This document shows, in pieces, positions 1-11,578 of a stretch of 64,000 nucleotides of DNA. Within the stretch, counting starts at the first letter, position 1. Every line of letters begins with the position of its first letter. Source of the DNA: Cladobotryum mycophilum (Eukaryota > Ascomycota > Sordariomycetes > Hypocreales > Hypocreaceae); NCBI GenBank assembly GCA_036429605.1, contig CM071591.1, forward strand, positions 2,604,001-2,668,000, read 5' to 3'. The notes under the pieces are model-generated. The model had not been told where the DNA came from, ran no database searches, and was given only the letters and a program-made list of their open reading frames with translations. A program made the position numbers and the translations under genes.

Positions 1-3000
1 GATGATTCCACAGGGAAACCAGTGTGCAAAAAGTGCTTATAAAAGTCCTTCTTTGAATCCTGGGTAAAGATCCGAGCAACACCCGAGTTGTCGAATTGGG
101 GACGGCCCGCTCGTCCGAGCATCTGAAGGACATCAGTCAGATCCATGTCCTTGTATCCGCTTGTCTTGGCATCGTAGAACTGGGTGCCCTTGACAACGAC
201 GAGATGCGCGGGAAGGTTGACACCCCAAGCAAGCGTACTCGTAGCTACCAATATCTGAAGCTTGTTGTTTAGGAAGAGTTCTTCAGAGAGCTGACGATCG
301 GATTCGACAAGACCGGCGTGATGGAGACCAATGCCGAAATTCATGGCTTCCTTAAGGGCATCGTCCTTGACCCGCGATAGGTTGAGTTGGAGGTCCTCCT
401 CATCCATTCGAAGGAAGCGTCGCGGGTTGTCTTCCATACCACAAAAGTTGATGAGATCCTTGGCAGTCAAACGTGTTTGTCGACGTGATGCTACAAATAC
501 AATGACTGGCTTGTCTGGGCTATGGTTTTTAATGGCCAAGAAAGTTGGTCGGTTCATCGCTTGCATGAGAGGGCAGAAACCTCTGATTTCAGGGAAGCCA
601 TCGATATACAGCTCCAATGGAACAGGGCGGACCGAGTGTCTAAAATTGAAGAGGCCTTCCTTGACACCTAGCCAGTTGCCCAAGTCGGTTGCGTTGGCGC
701 ACGCTGTTGACATGCCCAGCAGCCTTACCTTGTTCTTGGTTGATGCAGAGATGTAGTTCATTCGAGAGACGATAATTTCTAGAATCGGACCACGGTCGCC
801 AGCAAGAAGATGAATTTCATCAATGATGACCAAGCTGACCTGTCTAACGTAACCTCTTGTTTGCCAAGAACGTGAGATACCGTCCCATTTCTCTGGTGTT
901 GTAATAATAATGTCGGCATCCTTGATGGTTCTAGTATCGGGAGTATTATCACCCGTAAGCTCGACTAGTTTAAGACCTAGAGGTCCAGCAAGTCGTTTGC
1001 CCCAATCCATGACACGCTCACGAACGAGAGCTTTCATAGGCGCGATATAGACCACCTTTGACTTGGGCCTTTCACGGAATGCCCACCACATGGCGAGCTC
1101 AGCTGCGACCGTCTTTCCACTGCCGGTGGGCGATCCCAAAAGGACATTGGCAGGGGTGTGGTAAAGTGTGTGGAAGATTTGGGTCTGCATCGGATTGAAG
1201 AATTGGAAGCGTTGGGCATAGAGTTCCTCTAAACCCGGATTCTTGAGGGCTGTGATGGGAAGCGGCTGCAGGTTGAGGAGATCGGTATACACGCTCTCTG
1301 TATCCGGTCGAATGAGATGCTGGAAGGAAACTGGGGTCACTGTTTCTGACCCTAGCCACCGGTCAGATACAGCTCGAACATAGATCTGCGTTGGCAACGG
1401 ATCCGAAAGTGGAATCGTAAAATTGAGCTCGTGCTCATCATGAAGCTTCCTCCTATTCAGGATGAAATACTCATGGTGGTAAATCTCAGACGTCTCCGAG
1501 TTTTCGACCCAAATGTAAAACGACTCTGAAGTGCCGTGAACGTAGTCTTTCCACAGAAAGTCGGGCATGATATAGAGCTTAATGCGCAAGACATCCCTGT
1601 TGAGAGGGGCAATTTCGGCTTCCACATGGACAATTGGGAAGTTGTTTAATACCTTGGCAATGTTCTTTCCCGCGCCATGATTGTGCACCAAACTTCCCAG
1701 TTCTGCAGGCTCCATCTCTTTCATGGCCTCTATGGTAAGATTTTCTTTAGCGTCGAGCTGATTCATGACCGACTTTGCGAGGTCAAACTGGTGCAGTGGG
1801 TGTTGGAACGGCCAGATTCTCTTTTCGATAGATTTGCATAGAGTGAGGAGCACGAGGCATTGATGGCCCCATCTGCGGTTCAGAGCCAACATAAAGAGAG
1901 CTCTGCAAATTCTTCCAGATTGCTGTGCCACATAATTCATGTCGTTGGTAAGGGCAAAGTCTGCCGGTTGAATGTTTGAGATGTAGGATTGGAGCAAGAT
2001 GTTGGTCTTTGCCTGAGGAGTGTCAATTCCTTTATCAACATCGCAAGGAACAATATCCTTGAATTGCAGCAATTCCTTCTCTTCGTTGTCGCGAGACTGA
2101 ATATTGTCGAATTCTCCACTCATGCTAATCATCTTCAAAACATCCGCCTCGGTGGCCTGCGGCTGCATCATGGTGTTGAACACTTGGATGCTAGTGTGCA
2201 AGATATAATACTGACTAGCAATACGGCCAATATCTTTGCTGCGCAACTCATCTGTCCTCTCATTAAAGATGATCATCTGACATTGCTGTAAAGTTCGAGC
2301 GGCCTGGATAGCCAACTGGCGACGCCGCTGAACGAGGTTCGGATCATCTCGAATTTCAGACCATTCTATACCGTACGTCATAGGACTCCTCTGCATACGT
2401 ACAAACAGATACGAGTATCCAATCCACTGCACCGCCTCGGGGATAGAGGTTACAGTGCCTAGAGAAATTTCTGCGTTGAGATTGTCAACAAGTTTCGTGG
2501 AGAATTTAGACTCAATGGGTCTCTGTTCTGTGATGGCAGACAAGTAATGCGGCAGCTTGTCGTGAGTAGTACAGATCATGCCTATACCAGTGTCCTCAAA
2601 CTGTGGACGACCAGCACGACCAAAGATCTGTAGTACGTCGAGGATTCCAAGATCAACGAATTTACCGTCTTGGGCACTGTACACCTGTGTTCCTTTGATG
2701 ACTACCGCTGCCGCGGGCAAGTTGACACCCCATGCCAGCGTAGCAGTACAGCATAGAACCTTGAGAACGCCTTCGGCAAACAACCTTTCCATGAGGTTTC
2801 TGTCTGCTCTTGCCATGCCGGCATGGTGAATACCAATACCTTTGGAAAGAAGATCACGGATATCTTTTGACTTTGACGTACCCATGTCTCTGGAGGCCTG
2901 GGTGTAGCGCGGGTGGCCTGTGGGGTCAAACAAGTCAACACAAAACTGCTCAATCGCCTTTTGGTGAAGCATTTTTGCGGTAAGCATGGTATCCCTTCGC

Positions 3001-4583
3001 GAATGCACAAAGACCATGACCTGATGGTCACGCTGAAGCATCTCCTTGACCTTGTCAAATGCAACGTTATCCAAATTTTCTTTGGACTGCTTGCTTCCAG
3101 CTTTGCCCTTGACACCAATGAAATGCTGCTCAAGAGGAACCGGACGGAATGAGGCATCAAAGTAGAAGAGACCGGCATACTTGTTGACTTTGAGGAAGTC
3201 GGCAACATCGACATAATTGGGAAGAGTGGCACTCAATCCGACAATTCGAATAAGTGATTGAGTACTTTCCACCTGCCGCTCCGTTCGAGCAACCAGTGAC
3301 TCCAATACAGCACCTCGTTCATCATGAAGCATGTGCACCTCATCAATGATGAGCAGTCTGACCTTTTGAACGAGCTCAGTATCACCCGTCCCCTTTCTCG
3401 TGACGACATCCCATTTCTCGGGTGTAGTGACGATAATCTGGGTCTGAATGATTTCCGCCTTGGTAAGCTGCATATCACCAGTGTATTCACGACACTTGAT
3501 GCCGAGCCAGGCAAGATGCTTGCCTAGCTTCTCCGTAACCTCGGCTGCCAGTGCTTTCATGGGTGCCACGTATACAATCTTGAAGTCTTCGGCATTGACA
3601 GCAAATTCAGTTGCATCAGGATTCTCAATGGGATTGGGGTACACGTTCTGCCCAACGGTGTGAAGAATTGTGAGCAGAGCAGCGTTCGTTTTACCAGCAC
3701 CAGTAGGGGCACAGATGAGCATATTCTCGCTCGTCTTGTATCCGACGGGGTACATCAAGCTTTGCATACGATTCAGAGTCTTGTATCCCTTAAAGGTGTT
3801 CCGGCAAAGGCCATCAAGTTCTGAAACCTTGATGAGTTTCTCTCCAGGACCTAGAGTACCCTTTTTCCCGGCGGGAATAGAGTATTCTTCATACTTCTCA
3901 AACTGAAGGCGTTCGCTGCCCACAGGCAAGCCGTACTTTGAACCAGAAGCGCTCAAGGTGTTGCCGGCATTGTAAGCTCTGTAAACATGCGGGTACTGGG
4001 GTTCTTTGGCAAAGCTAGGGGCGAGTGCAGCGTTCTTGTGCTCGTGATCCTGTTGACGCAAGGCTGCATCTCGTTCAGCCTTTGACAAGAGGCGACGAGC
4101 AGATGGCTGAGACTGATTTGCCACTGCGGTGATGATCTCGTCCTTGTGGGTAAGAAGCTCAATGATAAACTCGAGGTCGTCAAATCCGACCAAATCCGTC
4201 AGGTGGATTTGTAATTCATCATCCGGCCGTCCAGAGGAGAGCTCACTCATAATCTGAGTCTGGAAAACATCGGGAGACATTCCATTCTTGGTTGCAATAA
4301 TAGCACACTTAGTAGCAAGCCATTCTTCTCCATAACCGCCTAATCCGCCGGCTTCGTCAAAGTCGCTGCTAAAGTCATCCGCTTCATCGTCCGAGATGAA
4401 GTCCCAGACATCAGGGCCGCTGGTTCCGGAAGAGTATCCTTCGAAATCATCGTCGTCCAGATTCAGCGCATCATCGGCTAGTTTGGCGGTTTGGGGGAGC
4501 TTTAAATCAGCCAAGGCAGCCTGCATGGCAGCAAACTGTTCCCTCCATTGCTTCTCCGCCGTGATGAGATCGTCCGACGCCAT
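1..4583 (-). CDS. SLH1: SLH1/ASCC3-type Ski2-like RNA helicase, 3' end outside window
   Basis: Large DExH helicase of the Slh1/ASCC3 (S. pombe Mug81) type. In characterised fungi it belongs to the ribosome quality-control trigger complex that dissociates collided ribosomes. About 1527 codons are open without a stop from the ATG at 4583 to the window edge, and the reading frame is the same at both ends, so this part looks intronless. Two helicase cassettes are visible: Walker A APTGAGKT near residue 294 with DEVH, and a second Walker A SPTGSGKT near residue 1150 with DEIH, followed by the motif VI type sequence GRAGRPQF in each. A Sec63-like segment separates them. The acidic N-terminus (residues 30-75) and the short N-terminal extension favour Slh1 over spliceosomal Brr2, whose second cassette is degenerate. 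Around 400 C-terminal residues are expected outside the window. Confidence 0.9.
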   Translation of the reverse strand, partial: MASDDLITAEKQWREQFAAMQAALADLKLPQTAKLADDALNLDDDDFEGYSSGTSGPDVWDFISDDEADDFSSDFDEAGGLGGYGEEWLATKCAIIATKNGMSPDVFQTQIMSELSSGRPDDELQIHLTDLVGFDDLEFIIELLTHKDEIITAVANQSQPSARRLLSKAERDAALRQQDHEHKNAALAPSFAKEPQYPHVYRAYNAGNTLSASGSKYGLPVGSERLQFEKYEEYSIPAGKKGTLGPGEKLIKVSELDGLCRNTFKGYKTLNRMQSLMYPVGYKTSENMLICAPTGAGKTNAALLTILHTVGQNVYPNPIENPDATEFAVNAEDFKIVYVAPMKALAAEVTEKLGKHLAWLGIKCREYTGDMQLTKAEIIQTQIIVTTPEKWDVVTRKGTGDTELVQKVRLLIIDEVHMLHDERGAVLESLVARTERQVESTQSLIRIVGLSATLPNYVDVADFLKVNKYAGLFYFDASFRPVPLEQHFIGVKGKAGSKQSKENLDNVAFDKVKEMLQRDHQVMVFVHSRRDTMLTAKMLHQKAIEQFCVDLFDPTGHPRYTQASRDMGTSKSKDIRDLLSKGIGIHHAGMARADRNLMERLFAEGVLKVLCCTATLAWGVNLPAAAVVIKGTQVYSAQDGKFVDLGILDVLQIFGRAGRPQFEDTGIGMICTTHDKLPHYLSAITEQRPIESKFSTKLVDNLNAEISLGTVTSIPEAVQWIGYSYLFVRMQRSPMTYGIEWSEIRDDPNLVQRRRQLAIQAARTLQQCQMIIFNERTDELRSKDIGRIASQYYILHTSIQVFNTMMQPQATEADVLKMISMSGEFDNIQSRDNEEKELLQFKDIVPCDVDKGIDTPQAKTNILLQSYISNIQPADFALTNDMNYVAQQSGRICRALFMLALNRRWGHQCLVLLTLCKSIEKRIWPFQHPLHQFDLAKSVMNQLDAKENLTIEAMKEMEPAELGSLVHNHGAGKNIAKVLNNFPIVHVEAEIAPLNRDVLRIKLYIMPDFLWKDYVHGTSESFYIWVENSETSEIYHHEYFILNRRKLHDEHELNFTIPLSDPLPTQIYVRAVSDRWLGSETVTPVSFQHLIRPDTESVYTDLLNLQPLPITALKNPGLEELYAQRFQFFNPMQTQIFHTLYHTPANVLLGSPTGSGKTVAAELAMWWAFRERPKSKVVYIAPMKALVRERVMDWGKRLAGPLGLKLVELTGDNTPDTRTIKDADIIITTPEKWDGISRSWQTRGYVRQVSLVIIDEIHLLAGDRGPILEIIVSRMNYISASTKNKVRLLGMSTACANATDLGNWLGVKEGLFNFRHSVRPVPLELYIDGFPEIRGFCPLMQAMNRPTFLAIKNHSPDKPVIVFVASRRQTRLTAKDLINFCGMEDNPRRFLRMDEEDLQLNLSRVKDDALKEAMNFGIGLHHAGLVESDRQLSEELFLNNKLQILVATSTLAWGVNLPAHLVVVKGTQFYDAKTSGYKDMDLTDVLQMLGRAGRPQFDNSGVARIFTQDSKKDFYKHFLHTGFPVES

Positions 4584-5329
4584 TGTCTCTGCTATGACCA
4601 GGCTGGTATAAATGTTGTATTTTTGTAATTCTTTTTGTTTCTGCTTTCTGACATTCAATCTCGTGATGGACACTTGAAAACTGCCGCCTTTCTTAGTGAC
4701 AACCAGCTTTAATTGCACGTGGAATTCATCTCCTCATATACACATGCAATCAAAGCGTGATTTTTATGACACAGCATAAGATGGATCATGGACGCTTCGT
4801 CATCTGGATGAGTCTTCAACGATTGTATGGAAACGGATGAATCAGTCACACCGCCCCGCCACCGCTGCACCTAAATAAAAACAATTCTGCCCCGCCGATC
4901 TGCCCAAGCCCCCATCGAACCCCCCAGTGGCCCCCCTATAAGACCGTGGACGCCTCAGTCACACTGACACAGCAGCGGGGAGATGCTGTAGTCGGCGCTG
5001 AAGTCCGCTAAATCCTTGGTGGAGGACCTTGGAAGGACAGTGGAGTGGAGCCTAATCGTGGGGCGTGTGACAGCACAGGCAGTGACTTTTTCCAGCAATT
5101 CGGTTAGACAACAAGCAAGGTCTTTGTCCGCAAAAGCCTGGACTCCTCCAATCTTCAAACCTGGAAAGGGCCCTTTGTTGACGTCGCCTCTTCCCACCGG
5201 TCTTTCGATCAACTCTCCTTTTCCCCCAAACTCACCCTCCCAATTCACTGCGCCAATCCGTATCCTCTCACCTTCCAACTTTCCACCAGAATACAGACAA
5301 TCAGTTCAAAATCGACAGAAACCGCAATC
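4584..5329. promoter_or_regulatory. Divergent intergenic region between SLH1 and YKT6
   Basis: About 750 bp separates two divergently transcribed genes, so it should hold both promoters. The part before YKT6 is pyrimidine-rich (about 5210-5290), as is usual upstream of filamentous fungal start codons. Open frames of about 100 codons occur here on both strands but show no recognisable domain. No protein-coding gene is supported. Confidence 0.5.
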
Positions 5330-6216
5330 ATGAAGCTGCACTACATCGGCGTACGAATGCCCACCCCGCCTGTTCACCGATCGTGCAACCCTTGCAACTC
5401 CGCTAACAGACAGCTTTCTCCTGGGACAGATTATCCGCAACGACACCAAGCCCGCTCACGAAATCGTGTCGGAGAAGGAGTTGAGCGCCTACTCGCGCTT
5501 CACCCGTAACAAGTTTGTCCTGCAAAAAAACGGGCTCTTGGGCCCCCCGTCGAAATCTCTCTAACAGAAAGCCAACAGCTATGGCGAGTTCATGACCCTC
5601 TTCGCAAAGACCGTTGCCGAGCGCACCCGACCAGCCCAGCGACAAGACGTTGAGGAACAAGGTAGGAGGGGAAAAATACACTTTCCAATATCTCTGTTGT
5701 TCGTGGCTTCTCATGAGCTGATTGGTATATAAGACTACACATTCCACGCCTACGGTCGAACCGAGGGCATCTGCGGCATCATCATCTCCGACCACCAGTA
5801 CCCTGCCCTCGTCGCCCATCAACTCCTCAGCAAAATCGTCGACGAATTCCTCGCCAAGCACCCCCGTTCCGCATGGCAGAGCGGCGAGCCCGAACTACCC
5901 TTCCCCGAGCTCCAAGACTACCTCGCCAAGTACCAAGACCCTCAGCAGGCCGACAGCATCCTCAAGATCCAGAAGGAGCTCGACGAGACCAAGATTGTGC
6001 TGCACAAGACCATCGAGAGCGTTCTGCAGCGAGGAGAGAAGATTGACGATCTGGTGGCCAAGAGTGATGGTCTCAGTGCCCAGAGCAAGATGTTCTATCG
6101 TAAGACAGCCCAGCACCATTCTCCCATTCTAGGGTAATGACGCAAACATTTACTGACATGTGATGGGTGGATTAGAACAAGCCAAAAAGCAAAACTCTTG
6201 CTGCGTGTTGATGTAA
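5330..6216 (+). CDS. YKT6: R-SNARE Ykt6 (longin domain, CAAX lipidated)
   Basis: Synaptobrevin-like R-SNARE acting in ER-Golgi, endosome-vacuole and autophagosome fusion. Five exons were placed: 5330-5350, 5430-5512, 5579-5661, 5735-6100 and 6176-6216. They sum to 594 nt, 197 residues in one frame, against about 200 in yeast. The N-terminal longin domain (MKLHYIGIIRND..., YGRTEGICG) is followed by the SNARE helix with the central Arg layer (ETKIVLHKTIESVLQRGEK). The C-terminus is SCCVLM: a CAAX box (CVLM) preceded by a Cys, which fits the farnesylation plus palmitoylation known for Ykt6. There is no transmembrane segment, as expected. The third exon was placed to preserve the RNNYGEFM junction. 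Transcription converges on the unknown gene at 6542-8515. Confidence 0.95.
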
Positions 6217-6541
6217 TGCGAGTTCTTTGATTTGGCGTTAGACATGGTCTTGTTTCGGCATCGGGCTGCTTGTATTGAGATTGGTTATTATGAAAGACAC
6301 CTATATTTAATGCGCAACATACACGGGCATTGCTCAACCTCGGCTATCAAGTGAAACGACTACGTGTGGACGCAATTCCATTCTCAATCAAGGGAGTTTG
6401 ATGTTATGAAAGTCGCCATCAAGGCGGTTATATACCAAAGTTTCTCATAAACAGCTGTCGTCTACGTAAGGAGAGAATAAGAGGTAAAATATCGAAGAGG
6501 CTACCACGGCCTATTCCAAATTGCGTGTGAAGGAAATTGAA

Positions 6542-8515
6542 TCATATCTCATCAAGTACCACTTGTGTGCTCTGTCGATGTATTGTACGATCAGGACTAT
6601 CCAGGTGAACCACCATCGGAGTCGAAGACTTCGTCTCAACCAGTCGTTTATTCCTCCCCAGCGCGACCAATGCTGCAGCTTCGGTAGCAGAACTTGGTCT
6701 TCGCGGAGGATTATTTAGCGGCACAATCATCTTTCGCTGTTTTCGAGAGACGCTGACTTGCCGCGCGATGGATATTTCCACTTTTTCGTTCAGCGACTTG
6801 TCGTCGTCATCATCGTTGTCGTCAAAGTCTGCAGAGGGCTGCTTCTTGGGCGTTTGCTTCGGGGAGGTGGTGAATGGGATTTGCGGTGTTCTTGGGGTCG
6901 TCTCGTTGGAATAACTTGTTTGTGCTAGGCGGGTAGGCGGTCTTGAGAGGTTGAGATTATGTCGTAGACTTGTGGTTCTGACGGGATGTGGCCGGTCGAT
7001 TCTCGCTGAGACGCCGCCTGTGATGGATTCTTTACGGTTGAACTTGGATATAAGACGTTGGCTATCGCTCCTTGATAGGCTCGATGGTGCTCTTGGGGAA
7101 TTGGTGCGTGATAATGCAACGGTGTAAGTTGACTGCTCCTGTGACGTTTCTGGGATCTCTGCTGGAAAGTCCATCATGGCGGGGGATGTATTCGATCGTA
7201 ACCGCGGGGAAAGCCTATGAGCAGCCCCGATCTTTGTGTTTTCCAGTGGTAATCGCAACGTCGTTGGTGACTTTTTAGGCAGTGGTGAAGTTGCTCTTCG
7301 CGGAAGAGGCGGCGGAGCAGCATCTTTCTGAAGATCCCCTGCATTTGTGACCTTTAATCTGTCTAGTTTGACCTGTCGCCGCGCTTGTAGAGGCGGCGGT
7401 GTCTGTTTTCTCTCGAGGAGACCGCTAAACATGACACTATATCGTTCCATTTCAATGTTGGGGATATCAATGTTCAGAAATGGCCTATTCGACAGAAACG
7501 GAGGAGCTCTTTGGGATTCTGCGTCCTCGGCCCCGATGCCAACAGTCCCCGCGGTGCTCCAGCTCGGTGACCTTGGTGCGAAATCTCCGAACGGATCACT
7601 TGCCAAGAATCCCATTCTCTTTGACTCTGTATTGGATCTGAGGATGCGTGATCTATACTCGGGCATTATGCTGTTATCGGTGTCCCTTCTCCTTCTCAAC
7701 TGTGGATGTGCCGTGCCGCTGGATTTTGCGTCGTCGGACTCTGTCTTTTGCGAGTTGTTCCCGGCATCCTCTGGTTTAATTCGTTTTGACTTTGACCTGC
7801 TGAAGGGATTCCACTTTGATTTAGATCTTGATAAGCCATTGTTATTGCTGTTTGTAGTAGTGCTATTATTATCGGGCCCAGCTGAAATATGCGTCAAGAC
7901 TTGTGGTTGCCATCTCATCTCGACAGGCCGAAAGGGATCCTCCTGGCCGCTTCTTGCAATCCCAATCTCAACTCTTCTCAGTGGTCCATGCTTATTTAAA
8001 GAGTCAGTTCGTGGACTGACTGGCGTTGGTGTTATTACCCGGTTGCGAATAGGAATCCGATATTCCCTGTAGCTGGACTCCTGCAAACTCCTTGCACCTG
8101 GACTTGGAGCGCCGTTGCTTGCTGACGCTCGTCTGTTCATGTCTGTCTGCTCCCCGTGTTGGCTTGGATCCGAACCGTGCCCCATCCTCGCTGGTCCTGT
8201 GGTGGTCGAATCTTCTGTGGAACCTGCTGGTGCGAAGGAACGTCGCAACGCCCGGTATGACCTCGTTGTACCCGCAACAGTTGCAGATCGAACAAGTCCA
8301 AGTCGTGATGCTGGCTTTGGCTTTTGATCCTCATACCCATGCTGCCCTTTTCTCATAATATTCCCCGATGCGATTGCCGACTCATTCGAAACGCCAAATC
8401 CAGGAAAGAATGGTTTTCGCATGGTCGATTGATCGTCTCGTCCTCCATCAATCGTGTCCATTGTCGGGGGTCCGGGTGGTCTTGCGAGAATTGCTAAAAT
8501 GCTGCTACTCTTCAT
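6542..8515 (-). CDS. Large disordered hypothetical protein
   Basis: Uninterrupted 657-residue reading frame; family not recognised. It is rich in Ser, Arg, Pro and Thr and should be mostly disordered. Visible features are a basic, Ser-rich block around residues 230-245 (SRSKSKWNPFSRSKSKR), several proline-rich stretches (TPPPLQ, PPPLPRR), a poly-Asp tract (DDNDDDDD) near residue 555, and a more ordered C-terminal 90 residues. This tail includes a basic patch and ends in a hydrophobic segment (STQVVLDEI). Proline motifs and clustered Ser/Arg suggest a signalling or cytoskeletal scaffold, but that is only inference. The ATG at 8515 gives MKSSSILAIL; a second Met follows about 19 residues later. 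The opposite strand carries a 241-codon open frame that is a shadow. Confidence 0.7.
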   Translation of the reverse strand: MKSSSILAILARPPGPPTMDTIDGGRDDQSTMRKPFFPGFGVSNESAIASGNIMRKGQHGYEDQKPKPASRLGLVRSATVAGTTRSYRALRRSFAPAGSTEDSTTTGPARMGHGSDPSQHGEQTDMNRRASASNGAPSPGARSLQESSYREYRIPIRNRVITPTPVSPRTDSLNKHGPLRRVEIGIARSGQEDPFRPVEMRWQPQVLTHISAGPDNNSTTTNSNNNGLSRSKSKWNPFSRSKSKRIKPEDAGNNSQKTESDDAKSSGTAHPQLRRRRDTDNSIMPEYRSRILRSNTESKRMGFLASDPFGDFAPRSPSWSTAGTVGIGAEDAESQRAPPFLSNRPFLNIDIPNIEMERYSVMFSGLLERKQTPPPLQARRQVKLDRLKVTNAGDLQKDAAPPPLPRRATSPLPKKSPTTLRLPLENTKIGAAHRLSPRLRSNTSPAMMDFPAEIPETSQEQSTYTVALSRTNSPRAPSSLSRSDSQRLISKFNRKESITGGVSARIDRPHPVRTTSLRHNLNLSRPPTRLAQTSYSNETTPRTPQIPFTTSPKQTPKKQPSADFDDNDDDDDKSLNEKVEISIARQVSVSRKQRKMIVPLNNPPRRPSSATEAAALVALGRNKRLVETKSSTPMVVHLDSPDRTIHRQSTQVVLDEI

Positions 8516-10897
8516 AAGTCTTGGTGGCTTTTTTCACTAGAGCAGGTCATGAAGAGGTAATAATATCGGAAAGTTCAGATGGCAGGGAAAATGGTAATTA
8601 GTTTGAATTGAAGGCTGTTTCGAATGAATGAAGGGCTGAAGAGGCCACCACCTTTTACATGGAGCGAGAGTGAGAGAAGGAAAAGAAATGATAAGGACAG
8701 CTCAACGCCCTGGCAGATGAGAATACGAAGGAAGCGCAAAGTGGTAGGCTGGCGACCAAGCCACTGCATGAACCCATGTTTGCACTGCATCATCTTTTCT
8801 GGTGTTACAAATCGGAACAAGAGAATCAATCAATCAATCCATCACCTGCAGCTGTAAGTGGCGAACAAAAGGAACGGGACCGCATCCAGCTTGAACCATG
8901 CATTGGGCGGACATGCACAGGCACCCCAGCCAAGCGTCGTATTGTGCGGTCCGCCCATTTCACTTCAGGGCCACTGCGTAATTCTCCCATCTGTATTTCA
9001 CATGTGCAAGTAAGAGAGAACAAAAGGTCTAGGGCGCATGGTACCTGTTTGAGGTTGATGAAAAGAGCAGCCGTTGCGATGTTTTAAACGGCTGGATCCG
9101 CACCAGGATGGTGGTCCTAAACATGGGTGAACCCAGTTCCATGGGTTGGGTGTGCTGTATCTGAGCAGCGAACCAGGCATGGCAGAGTTTCGTGAGAGCG
9201 AGAGCGCTGTCGCTGGTGCGGCGACCAATGTTTGTTGTTCCTGTCAGCTGTAAGAAAAAGGGTTCCATGTCTGAGAATGGGATATATTGCTAGGAGATGA
9301 GCGTCTCCTTCCTGAACATATAATACAGGTCATTACTGCCATCTCAAATCTCAAACAAAATGGGGGCACGATTGAGTCATGCATGTATTTGGCAGGCATT
9401 GACGAAAAGTTTTCTTCTCGTACTTGTAACAAATGACCAGCAGGCATGGAAAGCTCATATGACAAAAAACAATGGATGGCCCTTGAGGAACCCCCTGATA
9501 ATTTTACAGGCGGGGTCTGACGCGCGCGAAAGCTGCTCCTGAAAAAACGCCTGGTTGTTGATCCTGCAGTGCAGCGCATGACGAAACAAAGCAAATAAAT
9601 GAAATCGCCTAGGCTCTATTGGACTTTTAAAACTCAATATTGGCAAGCCATTTCATTACTTGTGCCTGATCGTGCTGTCGTTTAATCTTTATTGGGCTAC
9701 AGTGGACGCACAGCAAGCAATTCGATGAGGGATAGCTGCCTGCAGGTAAATTACCGGGTACTACAAGTACTTGTAAGATGGTGAACAGTGTCGGATCTCA
9801 AAGTCTCAGACATCCACATGCACAGTCGATGGCGAGTAAGACAAGGGTAAGTTTAGTAAGGCGAGACTCATGTTTATAGACAGACTGTCTAAAGAGCTAA
9901 TCATTTCTCATGATGCATCAACAAGCCCTCTCCAATGGTCATCGTATCAAAAACGAACCTCGTTTGGATCCTGTCTTGGTCTCCTTCATCTAAAGTGGCA
10001 ATATGAATGCCTAAGGAGCCACATTTCTGCATGATGCTGACACAAAAATATTGGCTGATATTGTGTCTTAAATGGAGGCCTCGAGATTGGTGCTGATTAT
10101 CAGCGCAATTCGTGGGGCGATGAATGCTCTCAACCCGTCGTGGTCGCAGCGCCTCAAGGCAAAAAGTCGGTTAACTTGAATACTCGCATGGATACATTGT
10201 TTGAAACGCAGAGCCACCACGAAGCGAGCAAGGTGATTCTTATGGTTGTATGCCCTGCACAAAGGAATAGGACACTGGGTTTCGTGTAATAATGCCCATT
10301 GTTGCAGATCGTCAAGTTCTCAAATGAGCAGCCTCTGGTCTTTGTCCCTGACGAAATCCCGGTCTTGTGGCTGAGAGAAGACACGCCAACCTTACCGTGA
10401 CTGTCATCGTGGACGGATACGATTCGGATATGGCGTACCAAGGTAGAGCAAAGGTATCGGTCGATATCCAGAGCTGAAAAAGGTACAGTTCACACGCGAT
10501 CATCTAGAGGTACATGCAGCTTCACCCAACTTGTATGTAAAACTTGGTAGCGCTTGTTTCTACTATTCTCAGGGTGGGGTTCGTTCACGTCCTCCCCAAG
10601 AAAACCCGCTGGTGGGGGAACACGAGCTTGGATTGGTCAGTGACGTGGTTGCTTCCGGACCGGATCCACAAGAGCTGGCGTTATATCGACCTGCCCGCAG
10701 AAACGAGGGGCAGAGAAACATCTTCTTCAACCAAACCCACCCAGCACAACTCGGAACAAACCTCTTCCTTCTTTGTCTTTCCCTTGTCCCTCTCGACTCA
10801 GATCAAAAAGCTTCGATATTCCTTTGTCCTCTTCTATACATCCCTTGTACTTTTCTCCCCTCGCTTTTCTCTTCATCACATCAACAACACCTTCAAC
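8516..10897. other. Intergenic region upstream of profilin
   Basis: No convincing coding region in about 2.4 kb. Open frames of 60-130 codons on both strands lack recognisable domains and are not conserved-looking. The stretch 10730-10890 is strongly CT-rich and directly precedes the profilin ATG, so it is probably the core promoter and 5' leader. Two weak palindromic patches occur near 9745-9780 (ACCGGGTACT, AAGTACTTGT). Confidence 0.4.
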
Positions 10898-11578
10898 ATG
10901 TCTTGGCAAGGTGAGTATCCTGTCCCTCTACCGACACCCAGATAACCCCACATTGGAGTGAGCAAAATGACTAACAAAACTGACACATCTAGGCTACGTC
11001 GATGACCAGTAATACCTACCTACCTATGGCGCAGGAAAAACCGATCAGATTGCTAATATGTAGGATACAGGTTGGTTGCCACTGGCCATGTTGACAAGGG
11101 AGCCCTTGTCAGCGCAGCCGGTGACAGCGTATGGGCTCATTCACCTGGTTTCGAGGTATTCATCAAGCATACATCTATTGCTAATATAACTGCGGTATGA
11201 CTGACGAAGTGGGGGATTAGATCAAGATTTCTGAGCTGAAGGCCATTGTCAATATCGTTAGCGGTGACGCAAAGGCAACGAGTGATGCATATGTCAATGG
11301 TATTCACGTTGCTGGTAGCAAATATACCTTGACCAAGGTCGAGGACAAGACCGCCTTCGCCCGCTCTGTACGATAACCCTACCATCCGTCACCATCAACA
11401 GTCTGTCGTGAATGATGCCTTATACTGACTCTTTGTCAAACAGGGAAAGACTGGGCTCGTTATTGCCAAGACCAAGCAGGCTGTCATCGTCGCTCACTAC
11501 GGCGAGAATCAAATTGCCGGAAGCACATCCACCACCGTCCAGCACTTGGCGGACTACCTTGTCGGACAGGGTTACTAG
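10898..11578 (+). CDS. Profilin
   Basis: Small actin-monomer and poly-proline binding protein that promotes actin turnover and formin-driven filament growth. Five exons: 10898-10910, 10993-11008, 11071-11155, 11221-11367 and 11444-11578. They sum to 396 nt, 131 residues, the normal profilin length. Diagnostic features are the N-terminal MSWQGYVDD (the poly-Pro binding Trp and Tyr), VWAHSPGFE, and the C-terminal HLADYLVGQGY helix. The tiny first exons (13 and 16 nt) are typical of filamentous fungal profilin genes. An alternative acceptor at 11064 was rejected because it breaks the frame. Expression is probably strong, judging by the CT-rich leader. Confidence 0.96.

Noticed and set aside
7347..8072. 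241-codon plus-strand frame opposite the disordered protein
   Set aside because: Shadow; the minus-strand frame is longer, continuous and has the codon pattern.
9244..9594. 116-codon minus-strand frame upstream of profilin
   Set aside because: Composition without a domain or splice-consistent neighbours.
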